From: Clostridia bacterium
Lineage (GTDB): Bacteria; Bacillota; Clostridia; Lachnospirales; Lachnospiraceae
Reading direction: 5' to 3'
Assembly (NCBI GenBank): GCA_029101305.1
Contig: JAQXQS010000206.1
Location: forward strand, 1-40,339
Length of the DNA: 40,339 bases
Below the pieces are notes generated by a model. The model had not been told where the DNA came from. It searched no databases and saw only the letters and a program-made list of their open reading frames with translations. Made by a program: the position numbers and the translations under genes. Below are positions 24,149-32,400 of this stretch, one piece after another (position 1 is the first letter of the stretch; each line of letters begins with the position of its first letter).

Positions 24149-25927
24149 TTATTTCTTTTTGTTTCTTTTTCTATAGGAGCAGATTGTCAGTACTTCCCAC
24201 AATGCAAGAAGCAATACAATAACAACATCAGCTGTTCTGACTATCATTACCCATCCCGGTGTCTTCATATTCCGTTCATCCATAGCATTGGAATTAGCAA
24301 GACTGTAAAGAATATTATGGCAAGCCTGACGCATAGCCGTTACAGTTCCAGGATTTTCCACATCTGTCGCATATGCCTTTGCATCACCGGCAGAACTCAG
24401 CATTTTATCTCCTCCGGTTCTGATTGCTGCATTTGCATACATAATACCGTCAGTTGTTCCGTTGAACCAGTCAGAAACTGTAGATCCAACAAAGCCCCAT
24501 TCGTCGCGCAGTACAGTCTGAAGCAGTTCCTTACAGGATCCAGCCCATACATTTCCTACATAGTTAAGCATGTTTCCACTAAATCTGCTATATTCAGAAG
24601 AATTTACCTTCACCGGAATATGTACGCAATTTTCAAAGCTTGCCGTATCCGAAACCTGCATTTCTCCATTTCCATGACCACGCAATTCTATGGTTATACC
24701 AGTTGGATCAGAAATTTCGAAGTATTTAAACCCAGCTACTGCGCCATCCTGCATATTAGCAATATACTGTCTGGCATTCACATCCCCATCCTTTTTGTCC
24801 TGTGTAAAATAAGGATGATCTTTCAGCTTTTTTTTCGGTTTTCCTATATCATATCTTCCTGTTCCCTCTTTTGCCCATAAATGACAAGCGATTCTGGCTT
24901 CGTAGATGCCTTCTCCCCGAAGCGGTCCGCCATTTAAGCCACAGCTGGTCATTTCCGCCTGCAGAAATTCACCGTTTTCATTTCTGATAAGCGGCTCTGC
25001 ACAAGCCTGTCTGGAATAAGAATTCTGGTTTGTCTGCCTGTGATAGAAAATATAGTATTGACTGTCTATTTTTAACATTCCACCATGGTTATTGCCAATA
25101 TAATTTTTCGCATCTTTTTCTTCCATATGTCTCGTAGGAAAAATATCTCCATTGCTGATCAGTGTTCCCTTGTACACAAAGCCTTCTGTAGGAGAATCGC
25201 TGACTGCATAACATAACTCATGGTTTACCCTTGATGAATAAACAAAATAATATTTTCCATCATATTTCCGGATTGAACTTGCCTCAAAAAATTCATGGTT
25301 AAAAAAGGAGCCGGTTCCCTGCTTAGGAAACAATAGTTTTTCCGGTGTTTTAATGGTTACCATATCTTTTTCCAGCTCCAACACATAGCCGCCCTCACTT
25401 TTGAGTTTGTGAAAGCCGGTTACAACAGCTGGAATTGGCGTATAAAATCCGGAATACAAATAAACTTTCCCATCATCATCTACAAGAACCCCGGGATCAA
25501 ATGGAAAAGAGTCTCCTTTTTTTCTCCCCCATAACGTGCCATCCTTATAATGCACATGCCCATAAAACTCATAAGGTCCTGCAGGGTAGTCACTTACCGC
25601 AACCCCCATGATTCCCATAAAATCGAATGCATAATAAAGATAATATCTTCCATCAGCACCAACTACAACATCTGGCGCAAACAGCAGCCGAAGCCCCAGT
25701 TTATTTTTAGGATCCTGGTTTCTGCGATAAATAACGCCTTCGTACCGCCAGTCTGACAGATCGCCTTTCGGAGCTGAATAGCACACATAATCATTTGCAC
25801 AAAACATGGGAAAATTAAATCTGTCATGGGACCCATATACATAAACCCGATTTCCAAATACATACGGCTCTCCATCCGGAATGTATTCATATTGAGGCAA
25901 ATACGGATTCACGGCTTGCTTCTTCAC
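24149..25927 (-). CDS. GH43 glycosidase fused to the C-terminal part of a GH3 enzyme
   Basis: Residues 1 to about 440 form a GH43 glycosidase: NPYLPQYEYIPDGEPYVFG, the pKa-modulating Asp in LFAPDVVVG and the acid Glu in FNHEFFEASSIRKYDG, then a CBM6-like beta region ending near SSEYSRFSG. From about residue 450 the sequence matches the late part of a GH3 catalytic domain (NYVGNVWAG, LLQTVLRDEWGFVGSTVSDW, MRQACHNILYSLANSNA), then one C-terminal membrane helix (MIVRTADVVIVLLLALWEVL). The GH3 nucleophile region is altered (SDWFNG). The start is GTG 25927 after AGGAGGG; ATG 25957, overlapping the upstream stop as ATGA and preceded by AAGGAGG, is a real alternative. No signal peptide. Probably a deletion fusion of two genes. 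Confidence 0.85.
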   Translation of the reverse strand: MKKQAVNPYLPQYEYIPDGEPYVFGNRVYVYGSHDRFNFPMFCANDYVCYSAPKGDLSDWRYEGVIYRRNQDPKNKLGLRLLFAPDVVVGADGRYYLYYAFDFMGIMGVAVSDYPAGPYEFYGHVHYKDGTLWGRKKGDSFPFDPGVLVDDDGKVYLYSGFYTPIPAVVTGFHKLKSEGGYVLELEKDMVTIKTPEKLLFPKQGTGSFFNHEFFEASSIRKYDGKYYFVYSSRVNHELCYAVSDSPTEGFVYKGTLISNGDIFPTRHMEEKDAKNYIGNNHGGMLKIDSQYYIFYHRQTNQNSYSRQACAEPLIRNENGEFLQAEMTSCGLNGGPLRGEGIYEARIACHLWAKEGTGRYDIGKPKKKLKDHPYFTQDKKDGDVNARQYIANMQDGAVAGFKYFEISDPTGITIELRGHGNGEMQVSDTASFENCVHIPVKVNSSEYSRFSGNMLNYVGNVWAGSCKELLQTVLRDEWGFVGSTVSDWFNGTTDGIMYANAAIRTGGDKMLSSAGDAKAYATDVENPGTVTAMRQACHNILYSLANSNAMDERNMKTPGWVMIVRTADVVIVLLLALWEVLTICSYRKRNKKK

Positions 25928-25953
25928 TTTTTCCCTCCTTTTTTTATTTTTTA

Positions 25954-26517
25954 TCATAATGCCTCCTTATCTGGTGCAAAAATGATCTTATTCACCACAA
26001 AGAAAATTACCATGGACACACCGCCATTTAAAACAGTGGTGCCAATATTGTAAAGAAAACTTGGCACATAGCTTCCGGCAACTGCCACCCAGATACAATT
26101 AACTGAGTTGACAATACAGGTTACGACACCAAAAGAAACAAGATACGCCAGTCCCTGATACACGATATTTCCCTTACTTCGAAAGACAAAATTTCTCTGT
26201 ATTGGAAAATTCACACACTCTCCTGCAAACATCGCAATCATATATGCACAAAAATAGGGCAGTCCCCCATGAGACGCATCATATCCAATTATATTCCACT
26301 TGAAAGTCTCCCCTAACAAGGTGATCTCTTTTCCCGGAAATCCAAAATCAACCACCGGCAGATTTTGAAATGCATAGGGAAGAAACTGCAGCAGCAGATA
26401 CTTAAAAACCGTGATCAGATTACAAACGACCACATACAAGCCACCTTCCCGCACCCATTTCGCCAGTCTCGGATTTTTCTTTACAAAGCCCTTCCATTTT
26501 TCTGAAAGATACTTCAA
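25954..26517 (-). CDS. GtrA-like integral membrane protein
   Basis: The 187-residue protein has four membrane helices, around LYVVVCNLITVFKYLLLQF, YFCAYMIAMFAGECVNFPIQ, LAYLVSFGVVTCIVNSVNCI and GTTVLNGGVSMVIFFVVNKI. It carries the GtrA-type motif NFPIQRNFVFRS. GtrA proteins are thought to move polyprenyl-linked sugars or help envelope glycosylation. The stop overlaps the next gene's ATG. Start ATG 26517 follows AAAGGAGG. With the glycosidase gene downstream it forms a carbohydrate-related unit. Confidence 0.85.
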   Translation of the reverse strand: MKYLSEKWKGFVKKNPRLAKWVREGGLYVVVCNLITVFKYLLLQFLPYAFQNLPVVDFGFPGKEITLLGETFKWNIIGYDASHGGLPYFCAYMIAMFAGECVNFPIQRNFVFRSKGNIVYQGLAYLVSFGVVTCIVNSVNCIWVAVAGSYVPSFLYNIGTTVLNGGVSMVIFFVVNKIIFAPDKEAL

Positions 26518-26551
26518 AATATTCCTCCTTTCCTTCGTGCAAGATCATCCT

Positions 26552-26609
26552 AACATATTTTCCCTCTATTGGTTTACCCATTTCATAAACGGATTTTTTA
26601 TTTCATAAA
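26552..26609 (-). promoter_or_regulatory. tandem direct repeat and weak promoter upstream of gtrA
   Basis: ATTTCATAAA occurs twice, at 26580-26589 and 26600-26609, exactly 20 bp apart. On the minus strand a -10-like TATGTT (26557-26552) has the non-consensus TGGGTA as its -35, which is where the proximal repeat ends. Paired direct repeats about two turns apart next to a poor -35 are typical of LytTR-family activator sites, and a LytTR regulator is encoded nearby. Confidence 0.45.
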
Positions 26610-26623
26610 ATGTTTCTTTCTAC

Positions 26624-26661
26624 AAAAAAGGCAAAAGAAGAAACGCTTTTCTCCTTTTGCC
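26624..26661 (-). terminator. terminator of the two-component operon
   Basis: The arms GGCAAAAGAAGAAA (26630-26643) and TTTCTCCTTTTGCC (26648-26661) pair with one mismatch. On the minus strand six Ts follow (26629-26624). A clear intrinsic terminator right after the histidine kinase gene. Confidence 0.85.
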
Positions 26662-26684
26662 GTTCTGTTTTAAATTTCTGTCTT

Positions 26685-28016
26685 TTAATGTTCAACTTTT
26701 TCCTGTGGAGGAAGAGGAATCAGTATATTAATGGTAACCCAGTGATTCTCCGCTTTTATCTCCATTGTTCCATGATATTTTTCTACAGAATACCGAATAC
26801 TTTTCAGTCCAAAACCATGATTGGCTTTATCCTTTTTTGTGGTTGACGGAAGTCCATTTTCTATTTTCAGTTCCTCCTGCAGATAATTTTCAAACCGGAT
26901 CAAAACAAATTCTGCCATTTTGGATACCGTCACGTGAATCAGTCTTTTTTCTTTGTCCTCAATCTGTATCACATGTTCAATCGCATTGTCCAGTGCATTT
27001 CCGAAAATCGTACACAGATCCATGACATAAATATGATTCAGCAATGTTCCATCTGCTACACAGGTGAAAGTAATGTCACGTCTGGTACATTTAAAGCTGG
27101 TTCCGGTAAGCAATGTATCCAGTACACCATTTCCTGTTTTAAACATGGATTCATAGTCTTTGATTCCCTGTTCAATTTCCTCCAGATAAGCTTCTTTCTT
27201 GTCCGGATTTTTCTCCTGACGCAATATATTGATCTGATGCTTCAGATCATGATATTTATGATTGATAGTATCAATACTTTCCTGGGATAAACGGTATTGG
27301 GAATATTGTGTCCGCAGAATATTCTGTATCGCAGACAATTCTTTTTTCATATGTGCTTCCGAAAGCTGCAGATGATAGGCCAGCAAAAACGCATATCCCC
27401 CAACATCGATCAGCGTCCGGATATTAAACGCCTCTCTTGCAAAAGGACTGCTAAATGGCGTATTCGAATAAACATAGCTTAAATTACTCAGACAAAAACA
27501 CACAATTCCCAGTATAGCTGTAGTCAGCAGCTCCTTAGCCGTAGCACCATCCAGAATATGTTCCTGTCTGCTTTCCACAAAATAAATTCCAGCAGCTCCT
27601 GCTATGTACACTGCCAGCATAAAACCGTGTTCAAACACCCTGGTAGCTGTAATCAGGTTTTCCGTTATAAAATAAGAAATCTGCCATTCCAGTGATGCCA
27701 TCATTTCTGCCAGAACAAAAGCTCTTACCAACCAATAGCCAGCAGTGATCCGATTGCTTTTTCCGCACAAAATGAAAAATCCATACATAACTGTCACAGC
27801 CACGATCATCCCTGGAATCCAGAACATCAAAGGAGCCGCACCAATCGCCACCTGAATCATGGCCAGTAGTATCAGTGTTCCCCCAGATACCAGCCATTCT
27901 TTTTTGGAAAATGGATTTCCCTTTCGCATAATCACAAGATAAACCATACAGGAAAGCCATTCTGCAAGTGCAGTATATATTTTGGGTATATCCCTGATTG
28001 CCGTTACACTATCCAT
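26685..28016 (-). CDS. AgrC-type sensor histidine kinase
   Basis: The 443-residue kinase has about six N-terminal membrane helices (residues 12-215). A coiled-coil dimerisation region follows with the phosphoacceptor His256 in HKYHDLKHQ, and then a GHKL ATPase domain with N-box FGNALDNAIEHV and G-box HGFGLKSIRYSVEKYHG. This is the AgrC/peptide-pheromone receptor architecture. No agrB/agrD genes are visible nearby, so the signal is unknown. ATG 28016 shares a base with the regulator's TAA (TAATG), giving tight coupling, with AGGAGA upstream. Confidence 0.9.
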   Translation of the reverse strand: MDSVTAIRDIPKIYTALAEWLSCMVYLVIMRKGNPFSKKEWLVSGGTLILLAMIQVAIGAAPLMFWIPGMIVAVTVMYGFFILCGKSNRITAGYWLVRAFVLAEMMASLEWQISYFITENLITATRVFEHGFMLAVYIAGAAGIYFVESRQEHILDGATAKELLTTAILGIVCFCLSNLSYVYSNTPFSSPFAREAFNIRTLIDVGGYAFLLAYHLQLSEAHMKKELSAIQNILRTQYSQYRLSQESIDTINHKYHDLKHQINILRQEKNPDKKEAYLEEIEQGIKDYESMFKTGNGVLDTLLTGTSFKCTRRDITFTCVADGTLLNHIYVMDLCTIFGNALDNAIEHVIQIEDKEKRLIHVTVSKMAEFVLIRFENYLQEELKIENGLPSTTKKDKANHGFGLKSIRYSVEKYHGTMEIKAENHWVTINILIPLPPQEKVEH

Positions 28017-28729
28017 TATTTTACATTTTCTCCTGCATAAGTCGTCAATGCCTTTTGAAATTCTGTTTTCTTGGATCTGCTGATCATTACCTGGCCATTT
28101 GACAAAATTGCCCATCCATCCCGTATTGCCCTCACATGTGCCAGATTTACCAGATATCCCTTATTGCATCGAAAGAAATTACAATCCTTTAATTCGTTCT
28201 CTATTTCCTTCATGGAACGAATCGTTGATTCATAAACCTGATTCCGGGTATGATAAATCAGTCTGTGCCCTTCGCTTTCAATCCAGCTGATTTCAGATAC
28301 CGGTACTTTGTCCACTCCGTTTTTAGAAATAATATGAATATACCGCTCTACTCTTTTCTTCATTCGTCCTACCGCTCTTAAGATTTTCTGTGAAAAAGCA
28401 AAATAAGAAATTGGTTTCAGGACATAATCCAGTGCATCTACCTCATACCCCTGGATTGCATATTGTACCATATTAGTTATAAAAATGATGATAACCTCCC
28501 GGTCAGATTCCCGGATTTTTTTTGCCGCATCCATTCCATTCATAAACTGCATTTCAATATCCATTAAAATAATATCGTATTTTGCAGAATAATTCTCTAC
28601 GATCTCATCACCATCTGCAAAAACAGAGATCTGAACCTCTTCGTTATTTTCCTGTTCATAGCGCTTCAGATATTCGTATAGAATATTTCTGTAATTCTCT
28701 TCATCTTCTACGATTGCAATATTCAGCAT
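28016..28729 (-). CDS. LytTR-type response regulator (AgrA-like)
   Basis: The 237-residue regulator has a receiver domain with acidic pair E8-D9, phosphoacceptor D57 in IILMDIEM and K105 in DYVLKPIS. A LytTR DNA-binding domain follows (FFRCNKGYLVNLAHVRAI, then LSNGQVMISRSKK). LytTR regulators bind paired direct repeats upstream of promoters. Start ATG 28729 follows GGAGACGGAACT. First gene of the operon with the kinase. Confidence 0.92.
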   Translation of the reverse strand: MLNIAIVEDEENYRNILYEYLKRYEQENNEEVQISVFADGDEIVENYSAKYDIILMDIEMQFMNGMDAAKKIRESDREVIIIFITNMVQYAIQGYEVDALDYVLKPISYFAFSQKILRAVGRMKKRVERYIHIISKNGVDKVPVSEISWIESEGHRLIYHTRNQVYESTIRSMKEIENELKDCNFFRCNKGYLVNLAHVRAIRDGWAILSNGQVMISRSKKTEFQKALTTYAGENVK

Positions 28730-28835
28730 AGTTCCGTCTCCATTTTAAGCACTTAAATTTCTTTGTATTCCATAATAGTAGCACAATTTAAATTTATGGT
28801 AAAGTTCTGAAAATGTTTTTTCCATCTGCTGAAAA

Positions 28836-28864
28836 GCACTTCTGGCAAGCTTTCTTCATAAAAT
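28836..28864 (+). promoter_or_regulatory. possible SigE-type promoter of sigK
   Basis: CATAAAAT (28857-28864) differs from the SigE -10 consensus CATACAAT at one position. GCACTT lies 15 bp upstream and is only a weak -35 match. In known sporulators sigK is transcribed by SigE, which motivates the call. Confidence 0.25.
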
Positions 28865-28892
28865 ATATAAAACTCCCCTTTGAGGTAGCGAT

Positions 28893-29519
28893 TTGAAGAC
28901 TTTTATGAAACCTTTGACAATAGCCGAGGAGCGGTATTATCTTGCGCAGTACCAAAGGGGCGATATGGAAGCGAAAAATATTCTCATAGAACGTAATCTG
29001 CGGCTTGTTGCCCATGTGGTAAAAAAATATCAGGGAACGGATCTGGAACTGGACGATCTGATTTCCATCGGAACCATCGGTCTTATGAAAGCAATCTCTA
29101 CTTTTAACCCTGAAAAAACAGCCCGGCTGTCCACATATGCCGGAAAATGCATCAACAATGAGCTGCTGATGTTACTTCGTTCAAGAAAAAAACATGCCAG
29201 AGAAATTTCCTTATATGAGCCTATCGGAACAGACAAAGAAGGAAATGAAATCAGTCTTCTGGATGTAATAGAAGGTCCTGCGGTGGATGTTGTGGAGGAG
29301 TACTCCACACGGGAAGATATCCGTCATTTGCTTAATTCTTTGAAATTTGTCCTGTCCAAGATGGAATATCAGGTAATCTGCTCCCGTTATGGACTTTTCG
29401 GGCAAAGGGAACAGACCCAGCGTGAAATTGCCCATCAGCTTCACATCAGCCGTTCCTATGTTTCCCGAATTGAAAAAAACGCCCTGCAGAAACTGCGGAC
29501 GCTTTTTCCTGAAACATGA
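28893..29519 (+). CDS. sigK: late mother-cell sigma factor SigK, without pro-sequence
   Basis: The 208-residue sigma factor has region 2 ([55 protein letters not shown]) and the SigK-like ISLYEPIGTDKEGNEISLLD. Region 4 ends in REIAHQLHISRSYVSRIEKN. LVAHVVKK and DKEGNEISL point to SigK rather than SigE. The start is TTG 28893, 6 nt after GAGGT; ATG 28905 is possible. The protein begins about where mature SigK begins, so it lacks the ~20-residue membrane pro-sequence of Bacillus, as in Clostridioides difficile. No skin-element interruption is seen. Confidence 0.85.
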   Translation: MKTFMKPLTIAEERYYLAQYQRGDMEAKNILIERNLRLVAHVVKKYQGTDLELDDLISIGTIGLMKAISTFNPEKTARLSTYAGKCINNELLMLLRSRKKHAREISLYEPIGTDKEGNEISLLDVIEGPAVDVVEEYSTREDIRHLLNSLKFVLSKMEYQVICSRYGLFGQREQTQREIAHQLHISRSYVSRIEKNALQKLRTLFPET

Positions 29520-29596
29520 TTTATTTAATCCAACATTCTCCTTACCTGTAAAATACAAGGCAAGACAAAACAGCCCATGTAAAATACAGTTTGTAT

Positions 29597-30823
29597 TTAT
29601 CCTTCACTACGGCGGAGGATATCATAAACCTGTACCTCGCCGCCAAGGTCTACAAACAGCTTCTGCTGCGGATGGGGAGCGCTTTCTACTGAATTGCCCT
29701 CCTCATCATAGATTGCCTTAACCGGAACCTGCAAATTGGTTCCATCCGGCTTCATGATCTCAATGATCTCGCCTACCGTAAATTTGTTTCTCTGCGTGAT
29801 CTGGACATAGCCCCTCTCGTCAATGGCCTCTGCAAATCCGAGATACGTATATCCCTTCTCATAAGTATTATTATCATAAATCTGAGCTTCCTGGTTTGGT
29901 TTCCCATAGAAAAATCCAGTCGTAAACTTCCGGTAAGTGCATCCGGCAATCTGCTCCTGATACCAGGACATATTCGCCTGATACTTCGCAGGATCCTCCA
30001 GATAATCATCAATGGCCTTGCGGTAGGTACGGGCAACCGTAGCTACATAAAGAGCAGTCTTCATACGGCCCTCAATCTTCAGGCTGTCGATTCCGCTTGT
30101 AAGCACATCATCCATATGCTCGATCATACAAAGATCCTTAGAATTAAAAATATAAGTTCCCCGTTCATTCTCATAAACCGGCATATATTCTCCCGGTCTC
30201 GACTCTTCCACGATGGAATATTTCCAGCGGCAGGGATGTGTACAAGCGCCCTGGTTCGCATCTCTTCCTACCAGGAAATTGCTGAGGAGGCAACGTCCTG
30301 AATAAGAAATGCACATAGCCCCGTGGATAAAGGTCTCAATCTCCATATCCTCCGGAATATTGGCACGGATCTGGCGGATTTCCTCCAGGGAAAGCTCACG
30401 GGCACTTACCACACGTTTCGCCCCAAGATTATACCAGAAACGGTAAGTCTCATAATTGGTGTTATTTGCCTGGGTACTGATATGCCGCTCGATTTCCGGA
30501 CAGATTTCCTTCGCGTAAGTATAAATACCTGGATCTGCTATGATCAGGGCATCCGGCTTCAGTTCCTTCAGCTCTTTCAGATATTCCCTTACACCGGCCA
30601 GGTCGTAATTGTGTGCAAGAATGTTTACCGTCACATAGACCTTAACACCATGCTTATGGGCAAACGCGATTCCCTGAGCCATCTCTTCTTTTGAAAAATT
30701 ACGGGCCTTGGCACGAAGACCAAAAGCCTCTCCTCCGATATAAACAGCATCTGCTCCGAATACAGTGGCAATCTTCAAAACTTCAAGACTGCTTGCCGGA
30801 ACTAATAATTCTGGTTTACGCAT
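29597..30823 (-). CDS. U32-family protein, likely tRNA 5-hydroxyuridine synthase
   Basis: The 408-residue protein starts PELLVPASSLEVLKIATVFG, a TIM-barrel-like U32 domain (YIGGEAFGLRAKARNFS). The conserved cysteines are in GAMCISYSGRCLLSNFL and GACTHPCRW and probably bind a 4Fe-4S cluster. Bacillus YrrN/YrrO and E. coli TrhP of this family use prephenate to make 5-hydroxyuridine at tRNA position 34. The gene overlaps trmR by 8 nt, which fits, since TrmR methylates that product. Only one U32 gene is present, unlike the YrrN/YrrO pair. Old name peptidase U32; protease activity is doubtful. Confidence 0.88.
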   Translation of the reverse strand: MRKPELLVPASSLEVLKIATVFGADAVYIGGEAFGLRAKARNFSKEEMAQGIAFAHKHGVKVYVTVNILAHNYDLAGVREYLKELKELKPDALIIADPGIYTYAKEICPEIERHISTQANNTNYETYRFWYNLGAKRVVSARELSLEEIRQIRANIPEDMEIETFIHGAMCISYSGRCLLSNFLVGRDANQGACTHPCRWKYSIVEESRPGEYMPVYENERGTYIFNSKDLCMIEHMDDVLTSGIDSLKIEGRMKTALYVATVARTYRKAIDDYLEDPAKYQANMSWYQEQIAGCTYRKFTTGFFYGKPNQEAQIYDNNTYEKGYTYLGFAEAIDERGYVQITQRNKFTVGEIIEIMKPDGTNLQVPVKAIYDEEGNSVESAPHPQQKLFVDLGGEVQVYDILRRSEG

Positions 30824-31472
30824 GCTTCTCCTCTTTCTTTACGCTGATGGCAGCTCCGTCTCCCAAGGGAAGAATCGAAGTCTCCAGCAGCGGGTTATGT
30901 TTCAATTCATAGAGATACCTGCGCATCCGTTTGTAAATCGTACGGTTGCGCCGTTCCACAAGATAATGGGATTCAATAATATCCCCCTCCTGAAGAACAT
31001 TATCAGAAACAAGAATGCTGCCCTCATGCATTAATCGAAGCACATCCGGCAGCCAGTTAATATACTGCCCCTTGGCAGCATCCATAAAAATAAAATCATA
31101 TGTTCCTTCCAGTTCTTTCAGGATCTCGCCTGCGTCCCCGGTAAGAAAACGGATTTGTTCTTCCCTTCCTGCCTTTTTGAAATTCTCTCTGGCAATGGGA
31201 ATCCTTTTTTCATAATTTTCGATTGTTGTTATCTTCAGATTCTCAGGTCCGTACTCGCACATCAGCAAGGTGGAAAAACCTACAGCAGTCCCAACCTCCA
31301 GTATACTTAAAGGACGTGTAGCAGCAAGAAACATTTTCAGAAAGCTCTGCATTTCCTTGCGAATAATGGGCACCCTTCCTGCAAGAGCTTCTTTTTCCAG
31401 TTCTTCCAGAAAAGGAGTATTCCCCATATCAAGAGAATTGATGTACGTACGCATCCTTTCCTCAACGATCAC
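30816..31472 (-). CDS. trmR: tRNA 5-hydroxyuridine methyltransferase (YrrM-like)
   Basis: The 218-residue SAM-dependent O-methyltransferase of the caffeoyl-CoA/COMT-like class has SAM-binding LEVGTAVGFSTLLMCEYG, acidic loop TTIENYEKR and metal-site residues in FIFMDAAKGQY and ILVSDNVLQEG. In Bacillus YrrM (TrmR) turns ho5U34 into mo5U34. The neighbours MltG-like and U32 match the Bacillus yrrL-yrrM-yrrN-yrrO order. It overlaps the upstream gene by 4 nt. Confidence 0.88.
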   Translation of the reverse strand: MIVEERMRTYINSLDMGNTPFLEELEKEALAGRVPIIRKEMQSFLKMFLAATRPLSILEVGTAVGFSTLLMCEYGPENLKITTIENYEKRIPIARENFKKAGREEQIRFLTGDAGEILKELEGTYDFIFMDAAKGQYINWLPDVLRLMHEGSILVSDNVLQEGDIIESHYLVERRNRTIYKRMRRYLYELKHNPLLETSILPLGDGAAISVKKEEKHA

Positions 31473-31978
31473 TGTGCAGACTCTCCTTCCTTAGCTGTGC
31501 CATCCTCAGCTGCATCTGCGGTCTGGGTATCTGCAGTCCCGGTATCTGCAGTCTGGGTATCAGTGGTGGCAGCTGTATCCTGTGTAACACCGGTCTGTTC
31601 TTCATCTCCTGCAAGAATTCCCATAATACGTGTCGGAGTATAAGCAGTACTTAAAAGATAAGTTCCAGCCTTCATCTGCCCCTTATATGTAGAAAGCTTC
31701 TCCTGCGCAAAAAATACCAGACTGTCATCGATCAGGCCCTTACTTTTCAGGATCTTTGCGACATCATAAGTAGAAGAACCTTCCGGAATCACCACGGTTA
31801 CTTCCTGTCCTGCTCCAGGACTGACTGCCTGCTGGTTAAAAACATTATACCCAAATTGATATGCTGACTTGCCGATCCAGAAGATCAGCACTGCGACACA
31901 GACATAAAAAGCTGTACGGAAAATTCCGCTGGCAACAAAAAGCCCCGCCTTTCCTACCTGATCTCTTGTATTACCCAT
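31469..31978 (-). CDS. short MltG-like membrane protein lacking the lytic domain
   Basis: The 169-residue protein has one N-terminal membrane helix (IFRTAFYVCVAVLIFWIGKS). A LysM-like/YceG N-subdomain follows (VTVVIPEGSSTYDVAKILKS, VFFAQEKLSTYKGQMKAGTY, TPTRIMGILAG). The rest, from residue 119, is a Thr/Asp/Ala repeat tail. Full MltG proteins are about 350 residues with a catalytic Glu; that part is absent. Position equals yrrL (mltG) of Bacillus, so it is an orthologous but reduced form, perhaps a non-catalytic partner in cell-wall synthesis. The shortening is natural-looking, as the frame is closed and overlaps trmR. Confidence 0.8.
   Translation of the reverse strand: MGNTRDQVGKAGLFVASGIFRTAFYVCVAVLIFWIGKSAYQFGYNVFNQQAVSPGAGQEVTVVIPEGSSTYDVAKILKSKGLIDDSLVFFAQEKLSTYKGQMKAGTYLLSTAYTPTRIMGILAGDEEQTGVTQDTAATTDTQTADTGTADTQTADAAEDGTAKEGESAQ
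31521..31565. repeat. 15-bp tandem repeat in the MltG-like gene
   Basis: Three 15-bp units (GTCTGGGTATCTGCA, GTCCCGGTATCTGCA, GTCTGGGTATCAGTG) lie in a row and encode the TADTQ-type repeats of the protein tail. The unit keeps the frame, so copy number could vary between strains without breaking the gene. Confidence 0.7.
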
Positions 31979-32049
31979 GTTTCCTCCTTATAATCCAGGA
32001 TAACCGTTCAGAGTAAATTTCCCCAATACTCCTTATTGGCTCTGAACCT

Positions 32050-32388
32050 TTACAACTCCGGAATATCCAGTTCAATTCCCTCTGTAAGTGTCTTACAGAT
32101 TTTCTGCATAAGCTTACAAAGTGCAAGCTCAGCGTCAAGAAATGCATTCACAAGTGGATCTCTTCGAAGCTCCCTGGATTCTCTGTTGAGCTGCTCCGTA
32201 ACACGGAACAGCTCTTCTCTGTTTGCTTCATTCTGTAATCTGAAATTATTCCCCCTGAATGCATCCACTCTGCTCATAAGCTCCGGATTCTCCTTCAGGA
32301 GATCTCTGTATTTTTCAAATTCCTGATACTCTTCACTATTGTGTACAGCTACTAAAAGAGCATCTATACACGCTTTCATTTCATCCAT
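32050..32388 (-). CDS. YlbF/YmcA-family protein
   Basis: The 112-residue helical protein fits the Com_YlbF family: ALLVAVHNSEEYQEFEKYRD, LKENPELMSRVDAFRGNNF and a helical C-terminus with LAELALCKLMQKICK-like spacing. In Bacillus YlbF, YmcA and YaaT form the Y-complex that steers RNase Y. Here the gene is 12 nt after the RNase J gene, hinting at a role in RNA decay. Start ATG 32388. Confidence 0.8.
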   Translation of the reverse strand: MDEMKACIDALLVAVHNSEEYQEFEKYRDLLKENPELMSRVDAFRGNNFRLQNEANREELFRVTEQLNRESRELRRDPLVNAFLDAELALCKLMQKICKTLTEGIELDIPEL

Positions 32389-32400
32389 TGCTGCCTCCGC

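Noticed and set aside
24001-24880. Plus-strand frame across the GH43/GH3 gene
   Set aside because: Opposite to a gene with clear glycosidase motifs; hydrophobic, Cys-rich translation typical of a shadow frame.
28800-28892. Remnant of a skin element or upstream half of sigK
   Set aside because: The sigma factor frame is complete from region 2 onward, and no recombinase, attachment repeat or pro-sequence codons are visible upstream.
30116-30301. Small plus-strand frame within the U32 gene
   Set aside because: No ribosome site, and it lies opposite conserved Cys motifs of the U32 protein.
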